From NCBI GenBank assembly GCA_964510525.1, contig CAZECE010000141.1, positions 11,796 through 75,795 on the forward strand: a DNA stretch of 64,000 bases, read 5' to 3'. The notes below the pieces were generated by a model. The model was not told the origin of the DNA. It was given only the letters and a program-made list of their open reading frames with translations, and did not search any database. Below are positions 50,270-58,874 of this stretch, piece after piece. Position 1 is the first letter of the stretch. Each line of letters begins with the position of its first letter. The position numbers and the translations under genes were made by a program. The stretch is from CAZECE01 sp964510525. Its GTDB lineage: Bacteria > Pseudomonadota > Gammaproteobacteria > Pseudomonadales > JANQJO01.

Positions 50270-52114
50270 TTATTGCGTACGTTCTTGTTCAAACCAAATA
50301 AAATAGCAGTAAATTAACCATAACTGTAAGCCGTAATCCTGTTGCCCTGTTTGGTGTTTCTTAATCAAGTTTTGAAGAGAATTACTGTTTACATAATGCG
50401 TATCGAGCTGACTCATTTCTAATAGCTTTTTACCAAGCCTGCCTTTAAACCAGTTGCCTATTGGTACGGCGAACCCTTGTTTTTTTCTAGCAAGAAAATT
50501 TTTAGGGAAATGATTGGTATAGGTATCTTTTAAAATGTGTTTTCCATGCAGTAATTTTTGTTTGTAGTGAATAGGCAGACTGTTAACAAAGCGTATAACG
50601 GACTTATCTAGAAAGGGAGCTCTGGGCTCGACAGAGTTTGCCATGGCGGCACGATCTACTTTGAGTAATATGTCTTCAGGTAAATAGTGAGTTTGATCAC
50701 AAAACTGCATTTTGCTGACAGGGTTGGTATTAAAATCATTAAGCGGGTAGGGGCGTAGCTCAGCATGTGGAAAAAGTGCTTGAAAGATTCCCTTTTCGAA
50801 TTGCTCGGGTGCGAATTGTTGATGGTTTTGCCGTGTACGTTCACAAAAATTGGCGAGCAGCCGAAGTCTGCGCTTTATACTGCCACTGTGGTGTTTAGTT
50901 GTATCGCCCAACAAGGCGGATAGTTTATTTAGAGTGAATCGAAATAAGGGGTTGCCTAGGTGCAGAGTGTCGTAAACATATCGTGCTTGATATCGTCGGT
51001 AGCCTGAAAATAGCTCATCCGCGCCATCACCACTTAATACAACTTTTACGTGCTGGCTTGCTAACTGAAACGCAAGGAATGTGGGGAGTATAGAAATATC
51101 GGCGAAGGGTTCACCTATGTGCTGCAATATCAACTTCGTTAAACGCTCTTGATCAAAATCTTGCAGTGTGATTTCAGAGTGATCTGAGCCAATTTGGTTT
51201 GCAATGATTCGGGCATGTCGGCTTTCATCGTAACTTTTTTCATCAAAACCAATGCAAAAGGTTTTTAAAGGCTTAGAGCTTTGTTTTGCGGCTAGGCAAG
51301 CAACTATGGATGAATCCACTCCTCCAGAGAGTAAGCACCCTACTTCAACGTCAGATACTAGGCGTTTCTTAACTGATTCTTCTAATTCTATTTTTAGTTG
51401 ATCCTTCGCTTCGTCATAGGTACCCTGAAATGGCGTAATTGATTCAATCGGTGACCAATAAGGCTGAATATCTATCTGTGCTTGTGGCTGCCATGTGGCG
51501 TAGCATCCAGGGGGCAATTTGTGAATATCTTGGTAAATGGTTTTATCGGTTGGTGTATAGCCATACTGGAAATAATGGCTTAAAGCACTTTGATTAGTTG
51601 CTGGTGAAGATTGTAATATTTTTTTTAAAGCCGGTAACTCTGAGCTTAGCGCTAACTCATTATTGAGCGTTGTGTAATACAGTGGCTTTTTTCCAATAGG
51701 GTCTCGAGCGAGAAAAACGCTGTTTTCTTGATGATTAACAAATGCAAAAGCCCACATACCATTTAATTTTGTAAGGAAAGCGGGTCCTTCCAACATGAGG
51801 CCTGCCAATAGCACTTCAGTATCGCCATGGGTTTTGAATGACCATCTTGGGCTGAGCTGGGTTCTAAGGGCTTTGTAATTATAAATTTCGCCGTTGTAGG
51901 TGAGGGTGTGGTTTTTATCCGGGGATTGTATTGGTTGATTACTGGTCGATAAATCAATAATTGAGAGTCGAGTGTGTCCAATATAAAAAGGCGACATGAA
52001 TAAGCTATTTTGAGCGTCAGGGCCGCGGTGAGTCAAGCTGCGCAAGGCTGAAGAAAAGTGTTGTTGCTTTTCTTCAGAAGGTTTTGTTGTGTATTGGAGA
52101 AGAATACCGCACAT
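50270..52114 (-). CDS. Second AsnB-type glutamine amidotransferase
   Basis: This protein is similar in plan to the one at 33203. I start at ATG 52114, not 52123, because only this gives M-C-G-I with the catalytic Cys second. It has H-R-G-P-D-A-Q, G-H-T-R-L-S-I-I-D-L, Y-N-G-E-I-Y-N-Y, then C-L-L-S-G-G-V-D-S-S and L-S-G-D-G-A-D-E-L-F-S-G-Y. It is 614 residues long with complete glutaminase and synthetase motifs. It may amidate uronic acid residues of the glycan. Compared with the first copy it differs clearly in the C-terminal half, so the two may act on different sugars. Confidence 0.88.
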   Translation of the reverse strand: MCGILLQYTTKPSEEKQQHFSSALRSLTHRGPDAQNSLFMSPFYIGHTRLSIIDLSTSNQPIQSPDKNHTLTYNGEIYNYKALRTQLSPRWSFKTHGDTEVLLAGLMLEGPAFLTKLNGMWAFAFVNHQENSVFLARDPIGKKPLYYTTLNNELALSSELPALKKILQSSPATNQSALSHYFQYGYTPTDKTIYQDIHKLPPGCYATWQPQAQIDIQPYWSPIESITPFQGTYDEAKDQLKIELEESVKKRLVSDVEVGCLLSGGVDSSIVACLAAKQSSKPLKTFCIGFDEKSYDESRHARIIANQIGSDHSEITLQDFDQERLTKLILQHIGEPFADISILPTFLAFQLASQHVKVVLSGDGADELFSGYRRYQARYVYDTLHLGNPLFRFTLNKLSALLGDTTKHHSGSIKRRLRLLANFCERTRQNHQQFAPEQFEKGIFQALFPHAELRPYPLNDFNTNPVSKMQFCDQTHYLPEDILLKVDRAAMANSVEPRAPFLDKSVIRFVNSLPIHYKQKLLHGKHILKDTYTNHFPKNFLARKKQGFAVPIGNWFKGRLGKKLLEMSQLDTHYVNSNSLQNLIKKHQTGQQDYGLQLWLIYCYFIWFEQERTQ

Positions 52115-52181
52115 TTGATTCATTATACTACAGGCTGATTAAGTAAAGTCGTTGTTTTTATTATATATATCCTATACTTGA

Positions 52182-52235
52182 AAGGTTTTCTCGGTAAATA
52201 GGTTGGGCTTTTAAAAGATAACGAGGGAAAACCTT
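52182..52235. promoter_or_regulatory. Imperfect inverted repeat in the asnB/GT2 divergent spacer
   Basis: AAGGTTTTCTCG (52182-52193) is mirrored by CGAGGGAAAACCTT (52222-52235), with 28 bases between. It lies just before the GT2 start, and could be an operator or a 5' leader stem. Confidence 0.4.
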
Positions 52236-52249
52236 AATTAACTAGGAAA

Positions 52250-53242
52250 ATGCACATGAAAAAAGTGCAAACTAAGGCGGCTTTATTTGGTTTAGTAGCT
52301 ATTGTGGCTGGTTTTTCGCTGTACTTATTCGGCGTACTTCTTGGGCCTATCCGATTGCTTTTGGGTAACCCGGAATTTATAAAGGCCATCAACGAATTCA
52401 TTGTTTGGTATAGCGGTGTGCCAGTAGTCATAGGTATTGCGCTCATTGTTTTTGATTTTTTGACTAAGGTAAATTGGCATCGGGCAACCAGACATATTCG
52501 GTACCAGAAATTATTCAATCCCAGTATTTCGGTCGCCTTAACAGCATATAACGATGAGTTAAGTATCGCTGATTCTGTAAAAGACTTTCTAAAACAACCC
52601 AATGTTAAGCGAGTCATTGTCGTTAGTAATAATAGTACTGATGGCACAATGGAAAAGGCTGAACAAGCTGGTGCAATAGTGCTCAATGAATCTCAGCAAG
52701 GGTATGGTGCTTGTGTGTATCGCGCCTTGACAGAAGCCTGTCAGTATGAAGATTCCGAATTGGTATTGTTGTGTGAGGGCGATTGTACGTTTTCAGCAGA
52801 AGATATCCCGAAATTTTTATCTTACATTGATCATGCGGATATTGTGAATGGCACTCGCATTGTTGAAAAACTTCAAGAAAGCCAAACTCAGTTATCAACT
52901 TTTATGCATTATGGTAATTTATTTGTTGGGAAATTATTAGAAGCAAAATATTTAGGACAGGTAACGCTAACAGATGTGGGAACCACATACAAGGTGTGTC
53001 GGAAAGAACCATTACGTGCATTGCTACCAAAATTGAATTCTGCCTTTAATTTAACATTTAATCCTTATTTTCTAGATCAAGCACTGTTAAATGGAATGAC
53101 GATTGTTGAATGTCCGATTGCTTTTTTACCCAGAGTCGGTGAAAGCAAAGGCGGCAATATCAATAATAAAGTCGCTTTTCGATTAGGGGTGGGCATGATT
53201 TTAGGTATCTTGTCTGATTGGAGGTTTTCACGCCATGGGTAA
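52250..53242 (+). CDS. Membrane-associated GT2 glycosyltransferase
   Basis: A 330-residue protein with two N-terminal spans (about 12-32 and 50-70), followed by a GT-A domain: I-S-V-A-L-T-A-Y-N-D-E near residue 92, V-V-S-N-N-S-T-D-G-T, and an E-G-D-C motif near 175 in place of D-x-D. D-V-G-T-T-Y and F-L-D-Q-A-L mark the later acceptor region. It resembles dolichol-phosphate mannose synthase-like enzymes with the membrane part at the N-terminus. It overlaps the next methyltransferase gene by 8 bp. Possible starts are ATG 52250 and ATG 52256. Confidence 0.83.
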   Translation: MHMKKVQTKAALFGLVAIVAGFSLYLFGVLLGPIRLLLGNPEFIKAINEFIVWYSGVPVVIGIALIVFDFLTKVNWHRATRHIRYQKLFNPSISVALTAYNDELSIADSVKDFLKQPNVKRVIVVSNNSTDGTMEKAEQAGAIVLNESQQGYGACVYRALTEACQYEDSELVLLCEGDCTFSAEDIPKFLSYIDHADIVNGTRIVEKLQESQTQLSTFMHYGNLFVGKLLEAKYLGQVTLTDVGTTYKVCRKEPLRALLPKLNSAFNLTFNPYFLDQALLNGMTIVECPIAFLPRVGESKGGNINNKVAFRLGVGMILGILSDWRFSRHG

Positions 53243-53873
53243 TGAGTACCATGAATCACGTTTAACGTATGATCCAAAGCGAGAAATTTTATGGAAGACA
53301 TTGGTAACATACTATTTCCAGAAAATGATTTCTGAAGATGCGCATGTGTTAGAGTTAGGGGCCGGTTATTGTGATTTTATTAATCATGTTAAAGCAAACA
53401 AAAAAATGGCTTTGGATCTCTGGCCTGGGGTAGTTGATTATGCAGCTAATGATGTTGAGTGTGTGGTTTCGGATATTGCTGGAGAATTAGATATTTCAGA
53501 CAACACTTTGGATTTTGTGTTTGCGAGTAATATTTTTGAACATATTTCACAGGAAAAGTTAGCTGAAACGCTGTTAAATTTGAAAAAAAAATTAAAGAAA
53601 ACGAGTACTCTTTGTATTTTGCAACCAAATTATCGATTTGCTTACAAAGAGTATTTTGATGATTATACGCATGTATCTATTTGGTCGGATGTTTCATTAA
53701 GTGATTTTTTACACGTTAATGGCTTCAGAGTTAGGCGTATTCACCCTGGTTTTTTGCCATTATCAATAAAGTCCCGTCTGCCAACGCACCCTTGGTTGAT
53801 TCGAGCGTATCTAAAAAGCCCCATTAAACCCTTAGCTAAACAGATGTTATTGTTTGCGGAGCCAGTTTCGTGA
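53235..53873 (+). CDS. Class I SAM-dependent methyltransferase
   Basis: A 212-residue methyltransferase with motif I V-L-E-L-G-A-G-Y-C-D-F near residue 38 and a motif II/III Asp in the following strand. The D-F-V-F-A-S-N-I-F-E-H-I segment near 95 is the usual motif IV of type 11/12 methyltransferases. The short length suggests one small-molecule or sugar substrate. It is translationally linked on both sides: 8-bp overlap with the GT2 gene and 4-bp overlap (GTGA) with the GT-C gene. Confidence 0.82.
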   Translation: MGNEYHESRLTYDPKREILWKTLVTYYFQKMISEDAHVLELGAGYCDFINHVKANKKMALDLWPGVVDYAANDVECVVSDIAGELDISDNTLDFVFASNIFEHISQEKLAETLLNLKKKLKKTSTLCILQPNYRFAYKEYFDDYTHVSIWSDVSLSDFLHVNGFRVRRIHPGFLPLSIKSRLPTHPWLIRAYLKSPIKPLAKQMLLFAEPVS

Positions 53874-55657
53874 ATGTATTAAGTCTATTTAACAGCAATA
53901 GGCGTTTTATAAATGTTGTGGCTATTGTATTTTTGGTTTTTTACACGATCTGGCTATATTATCCAACAATTTATTTTGATTTTGTTTATTTTGATGACGA
54001 TCGTTTGCTGTTGAGGCATTCGATGTTATACGAATGCACAACGCTTAGTGCGTGCTTTAATGCTTTCTTAACTCATATTCCGGAGTGTGAAGAACCACTG
54101 GTTATCAGAAATTTAACTTGGTTGTTGGATGCGAAGATATTTGGGTTTCAGAACCCGATGGGGTATCACATATCAAATATACTTTACCATGCATCTGTAG
54201 TAGTTCTGGCATTTGTTTTTCTTCTTAGATTTACCCGTCACTTTTATCTTTCTTTTCTTGTGACTTTTTTATATTCATCTCTAGCTATTCACACTGAATC
54301 TGTTGGGTGGATCATGGGAAGAAAGGATATTTTGTCTGGTGTTTTTTTATTTCTCCTTCTAAATACAGAAATATCTTATTCAAAAGCAGTTAATTATAAA
54401 AATAAGTACTCTTTATATTTTATAACCATTTTGTTAGTAACAATGGCCTGTTTATCTAAAATATCTTCACTTTCTTTTTGCTTTGTTTTATTGATGTTTA
54501 AATTGATAACAAATAAAGATGCTTGTCATGATTATTTTTTCAGAAGATCAATTTTAGAAGTCATACCACATTTTACAATATCATTATTCTTGTACGTGTG
54601 GTATGCCTCGATTTTAGAGCCTATTGTGCTTAATAAAACCGCAGAGTTTTCTTATTTTGAAAAAATTTATATTTTACTTTTTGTAAATCCATTAGTATTT
54701 CTAAAATACTTAATGTTAATACTCAGTCCAGCTAAGCTTTCTGTAGTTTATAGTTGGCAGGGTATCCATGAAGTTAATAGTGCCTTTGATTGCGTTCTAT
54801 CTGCAGCAGTACTATTTACACTTTCTGGATTTTTGATTTTCCTATTTAAAAAGAGGTTCTACAAGTCTGTTTTCTGTTTTTTATCTGTGTTGGCTTTGCT
54901 TGCTCCATATTCTAATCTTGTAAATTTTGGATGGTGGTATGCTAATAGATATATATACGTGGCTTCATTTTTTTTAATTGCAGCAATCGGTATAGCTATA
55001 AAAAAAATAGCTAATAGTCGCGTTAGAAAAATATTGGTTAATACTTTTTTTATTTGTATTCTTTTGATAAATACCGTGCAAGCAAAACTACATATTCCTG
55101 CATGGAAAAATATTGATAACTTTTGTGATCACCATCTGGCCGTCTCTCAAACTAAACAGGCTACAATTAGCTGGTGTATTAAAATTGTCGAAAATTACTC
55201 TAATTATTATCCTGATGAAAAAAGGCAAGCCATTTTAAAGAGATGGTTAGAGATCGCATTAGAATCTTCAAAAGAAGTTTTTGATAATGATTTAAGAATT
55301 AGAAAAGATTATGCATTACTAAATTACAGTATTGGGCGCTTATATTTTTTGTTAGGCGTATCGTTAGATAAGCAACTTTACTATTACAAACGATCCTTTG
55401 AATTAGATTCAGATTATTTAGAATCAAGCTTTACATTAGCTCAAGCTTATTTAGAAAAAATCAGATTAAATAATGGAGAACATAAAAATAATAAAGAGTG
55501 GATTGAATTGTCGGCAATGTACTTCGTACACTATTTTAAAGAGGTGGATTGGAATTTAGAGGTGCAAAATCAATATGACTTATTTTTTCCTATGTTCTCA
55601 AATTATCCAGAAGTACAAAAAAGACTTGAAGATGTAAGAAGCGAAAGAGTTAGGTGA
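53870..55657 (+). CDS. TMTC-like GT-C glycosyltransferase with TPR tail (copy 1)
   Basis: A 595-residue membrane protein with about 10 spans. The first periplasmic loop begins D-F-V-Y-F-D-D-D-R, the acidic GT-C motif. The block I-H-T-E-S-V-G-W-I-M-G-R-K-D-I-L-S closely resembles the H-T-E-x-V-x-x-x-x-G-R-x-x-L segment of TMTC O-mannosyltransferases. Spans continue to about residue 400. The soluble tail contains TPR-like helices (Y-Y-K-R-S-F-E-L-D-S-D-Y-L). It starts with GTG 53870 overlapping the preceding stop. The next gene is a clear paralogue. It probably transfers a polyprenyl-linked sugar to a protein or glycan acceptor in the periplasm. Confidence 0.75.
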   Translation: MNVLSLFNSNRRFINVVAIVFLVFYTIWLYYPTIYFDFVYFDDDRLLLRHSMLYECTTLSACFNAFLTHIPECEEPLVIRNLTWLLDAKIFGFQNPMGYHISNILYHASVVVLAFVFLLRFTRHFYLSFLVTFLYSSLAIHTESVGWIMGRKDILSGVFLFLLLNTEISYSKAVNYKNKYSLYFITILLVTMACLSKISSLSFCFVLLMFKLITNKDACHDYFFRRSILEVIPHFTISLFLYVWYASILEPIVLNKTAEFSYFEKIYILLFVNPLVFLKYLMLILSPAKLSVVYSWQGIHEVNSAFDCVLSAAVLFTLSGFLIFLFKKRFYKSVFCFLSVLALLAPYSNLVNFGWWYANRYIYVASFFLIAAIGIAIKKIANSRVRKILVNTFFICILLINTVQAKLHIPAWKNIDNFCDHHLAVSQTKQATISWCIKIVENYSNYYPDEKRQAILKRWLEIALESSKEVFDNDLRIRKDYALLNYSIGRLYFLLGVSLDKQLYYYKRSFELDSDYLESSFTLAQAYLEKIRLNNGEHKNNKEWIELSAMYFVHYFKEVDWNLEVQNQYDLFFPMFSNYPEVQKRLEDVRSERVR

Positions 55658-55708
55658 GTATTAGAATACTAATGATTTTTTTATTGCATATATATTCTTT
55701 TTTTTAAA

Positions 55709-57514
55709 ATGAATAAATTAACTCAACTAATTAGAAGTAATCAAATATTAAGTATGGTAGTTGTTGCTTTTTTATTTGGTTACTCTATTTTCTTGTATCT
55801 TCCAAGCATCCAATTCGATTTTGTTTATTTTGATGATGATCGCTTGGTATTAAGGCAGGGTGTTTTTTATGACTGTGGAGGTTTTAGTGATTGTGTTAAG
55901 GCGTTTATTAATTACATTCCTACCGCAGAAGAGCCTTTAATATTTAGAAATGTAACATGGTTAGTGGATGCCAAAATCTTTGGTCATGAAAATCCATTTG
56001 GTTATCATTTAGGAAATGTTGTATACCATGCTTTGGTAATCGTATTCGCTTTTATTTTTCTTTACCGTTTTACAAAAAAAATCATTCCATCTTTTCTAGC
56101 TGTTTTCTTATACGCCTCTCTGGCTATTCATACCGAGTCAGTGGGTTGGATTATGGGTCGTAAGGATATTTTATCAGCTCTTTTTTTATTTTTACTATTA
56201 AACGTGGAGCTTTATTATTTTAAAGCTAAAAAATTAAGAAACAAAAGTACATATTACTCTCTGACTCTGCTGCTTATTTCTCTGGCTTGTTTGTCGAAAA
56301 TTTCAGCCATTACTTTTTGTATTATCTTATTTCTATTTAAGATATTGCTTAATATACAAGAGAATAAAATTCTTTTAAAAAAATCTCTGTTAGAGACTTT
56401 ACCTCACATATTCGTGTCTGTTTTGATTTATCAATGGTATAGCGGGGTTCTGGAAGTCAGTGGTGTACTAAAAATTTCGACACAATTTTCGTTGATGGAA
56501 AAGCTGTACATTCTGTTTGTCATAGATCCGCTGGTTTTGATCAAATACATTTTTTTAGTTTTAAGCCCACATAAATTATCAGTTTCATATCAGTGGTTGG
56601 GTATTGAAGAAAAGCTTAGCGTTTACGATTATGGGCTTTCTTTTTTGGTTATTATAACCTGCTTGTTAATATTGTGTCATTTAGTGATAAAGAAAAAGTA
56701 TAGAATTAGTTTCTTTTTTCTCTCTTTATTTTTTTTACTCATTCCTTATTCGAATATGGTTAATTATGGTTGGTGGTATGCCAATCGATATTTTTACGTA
56801 GCCTCATTTTTTCTGATTTCTTCGGCTGTGATTTTTTTAAGTGATTTTACTTTTAGTCGAATAGCTAAAATAGCAATGTCTTTTCTTTATATTAGTTTAA
56901 TTGTCATTAATGTTGTACAAATAAAAGCACATTTACCTGTTTGGAAAGATTCAGATTCACTTTGTAATCATCATTTGTCCATTTCAAGATTTAAGAAAGG
57001 GACTGTTAAATGGTGTATGAAAATAATAGAAAATCACTCTTATGATTTGCCTAAAGAACAAAAGAATAAGATGCTCTCTAAATGGTTATCGTTGGGTATT
57101 AAGGCTTTAGAATTTGAAAATGATGATGAATATAGTGTCACTAAAACGGATTTCATACTTAATTATCGTGTGGGGCGGTATTTGTATTTGTTGAAAGCTC
57201 CTTTGGATCAGCAAATACATTATTTCCAACGTTCTTTTGAATTAAATCCAAAATTTCCAGATGCGAGTTTTGCCTTAGCTCAGTCTTATTTTGGGTTGGT
57301 AAGTATAAATAGCGATTCACTAGTGGCTAATAAATTTGCAGAGATCTCTGGTCAGTATTTTATGCGGTATTTTGAAAATGTAGTATGGAACCCATCGGCT
57401 GAAGCTCAGTTTGAACCAATTTATTTGGCGTTTTCGGATCATCCGGAAATTCAAAGTAATCTCTTAAAGATAAAAAATGTAAAAACACAAAAAGTAAAAA
57501 ATGGTTTTCACTAG
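55709..57514 (+). CDS. TMTC-like GT-C glycosyltransferase with TPR tail (copy 2)
   Basis: A 601-residue paralogue of the preceding gene, similar along its whole length: F-D-F-V-Y-F-D-D-D-R, E-E-P-L-I-F-R-N-V-T-W-L-V-D-A-K-I-F-G, I-H-T-E-S-V-G-W-I-M-G-R-K-D-I-L-S, N-Y-G-W-W-Y-A-N-R-Y, and a TPR-like tail (Y-F-Q-R-S-F-E-L-N-P-K). The catalytic acids are retained in both copies, which argues for two working enzymes rather than one plus a relic. The end overlaps the MBOAT gene by 14 bp, so the pair is probably in one operon with the acetylation genes. Confidence 0.75.
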   Translation: MNKLTQLIRSNQILSMVVVAFLFGYSIFLYLPSIQFDFVYFDDDRLVLRQGVFYDCGGFSDCVKAFINYIPTAEEPLIFRNVTWLVDAKIFGHENPFGYHLGNVVYHALVIVFAFIFLYRFTKKIIPSFLAVFLYASLAIHTESVGWIMGRKDILSALFLFLLLNVELYYFKAKKLRNKSTYYSLTLLLISLACLSKISAITFCIILFLFKILLNIQENKILLKKSLLETLPHIFVSVLIYQWYSGVLEVSGVLKISTQFSLMEKLYILFVIDPLVLIKYIFLVLSPHKLSVSYQWLGIEEKLSVYDYGLSFLVIITCLLILCHLVIKKKYRISFFFLSLFFLLIPYSNMVNYGWWYANRYFYVASFFLISSAVIFLSDFTFSRIAKIAMSFLYISLIVINVVQIKAHLPVWKDSDSLCNHHLSISRFKKGTVKWCMKIIENHSYDLPKEQKNKMLSKWLSLGIKALEFENDDEYSVTKTDFILNYRVGRYLYLLKAPLDQQIHYFQRSFELNPKFPDASFALAQSYFGLVSINSDSLVANKFAEISGQYFMRYFENVVWNPSAEAQFEPIYLAFSDHPEIQSNLLKIKNVKTQKVKNGFH

Positions 57515-58874
57515 CTATCAGTTTGTTTTCATTTTCTTACCGATTGCGTTGCTGTTGTATGCTCTGGCACCTACTCATCAAAAAAATAGGTTGCTTGCTG
57601 TCATCAGCTATTTTTTTTATGGAATCTGGGATTATCGGTTTTGCGGGTTATTGTTTAGTATCACGACACTTAATTATTTTATAGGTAACCGTATTCACGA
57701 TCATGCAAAGAAAAAGGTCAGACTTTGGTTATTAGTTTTCTCTGTTGCTATCTGCGTTCTAGTTCTTGGGTATTTTAAATACGCTAATTTTTTTACAGCG
57801 TCTTTGGTGGCCGTTTTTCCACAGTTGCCCCTAAGCATAACGACGGTTCTTTTACCGGTTGGGATCTCATTTTTTACGTTTCAGTGTATGAGCTACCCAA
57901 TTGATATATATCGTGGAAATGCACAACCTACAAAACGGTTTTCTGATTTTGTCTGTTACATATCGTTGTTTCCTCAGTTGATTGCAGGGCCCATTATTCG
58001 CTATCAACAGATTGAAAAACAGTTGAACAATCGATTGGTTAAGTACGAAGATATCTGTATTGGCCTCAGACAATTTATTGTGGGTTTTGCAAAGAAAGTC
58101 TGTATAGCAGACCCTTGTGGTTCGATAGCGGATACATTATTTGATCAGACTGAACCTTCTTTTCATGTTGCGTGGGTTGCCTTGTTAGCCTACACCCTTC
58201 AGATTTATTTTGATTTCTCTGGGTATTCGGATATGGCAATCGGCTTAAGCCGATTATTGGGATTTAAATTTCCTCAAAATTTTAATTCACCTTACCAAGC
58301 ACACTCGATTTCGAATTTTTGGAAGAGGTGGCACATCAGTTTGTCGGAGTGGTTTAGGGATTATGTTTATCTACCCTTAGGAGGATCTAGGGGGCGATAT
58401 TCTAAAACGGCTTTTAATTTATTGATAACCATGCTGATTTGCGGTTTATGGCATGGGGCTGCTTGGAACTTTGTATTATGGGGAGCTTACTACGGGATTT
58501 TGTTATTAGTAGAGTTTCCGTTTAGAGAGAAAATCAATCAATTTCCAAAATGGATAACGATTCCAATCACTACTTTACTTGTGATGTTAGGTTGGTTGAT
58601 TTTTAGGATTGAATCAATGCCTGGAATTATTGAGTGGTTAAGTGCGTTGATGTCATTTCATCAAATTTTCATTGTTCCGGAACAAATGCCCAGTTTCTTA
58701 ATGGTGTTGCTGATGTCTTTGCTTTTGGTGTTTTGTTGGATCATGCCGACAGATAAACATGAGTATTCTAATGGCAATGTCGCTTTTGATGCGGTCTATT
58801 TATCGCTTTTCATTATTGCTTTAATTGTGATGATGGGAACCAATACCTCTCCTTTCTTATATTTCCAATTCTGA
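57501..58874 (+). CDS. MBOAT-family O-acetyltransferase (AlgI-like)
   Basis: A 457-residue inner-membrane enzyme with about 11 spans. It carries the MBOAT hallmark R-W-H-I-S-L-S-E-W-F-R-D-Y-V-Y near residue 275 and the catalytic His in C-G-L-W-H-G-A-A-W-N near 316. The N-terminal pattern (Y-F-F-Y-G-I-W-D-Y-R-F) and L-P-V-G-I-S-F-F-T-F-Q are typical of AlgI. Such proteins pass acetyl groups across the membrane to an AlgJ/AlgX-like partner that modifies periplasmic glycan. That partner is the next gene (TGATG overlap at 58874). Confidence 0.94.
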   Translation: MVFTSYQFVFIFLPIALLLYALAPTHQKNRLLAVISYFFYGIWDYRFCGLLFSITTLNYFIGNRIHDHAKKKVRLWLLVFSVAICVLVLGYFKYANFFTASLVAVFPQLPLSITTVLLPVGISFFTFQCMSYPIDIYRGNAQPTKRFSDFVCYISLFPQLIAGPIIRYQQIEKQLNNRLVKYEDICIGLRQFIVGFAKKVCIADPCGSIADTLFDQTEPSFHVAWVALLAYTLQIYFDFSGYSDMAIGLSRLLGFKFPQNFNSPYQAHSISNFWKRWHISLSEWFRDYVYLPLGGSRGRYSKTAFNLLITMLICGLWHGAAWNFVLWGAYYGILLLVEFPFREKINQFPKWITIPITTLLVMLGWLIFRIESMPGIIEWLSALMSFHQIFIVPEQMPSFLMVLLMSLLLVFCWIMPTDKHEYSNGNVAFDAVYLSLFIIALIVMMGTNTSPFLYFQF

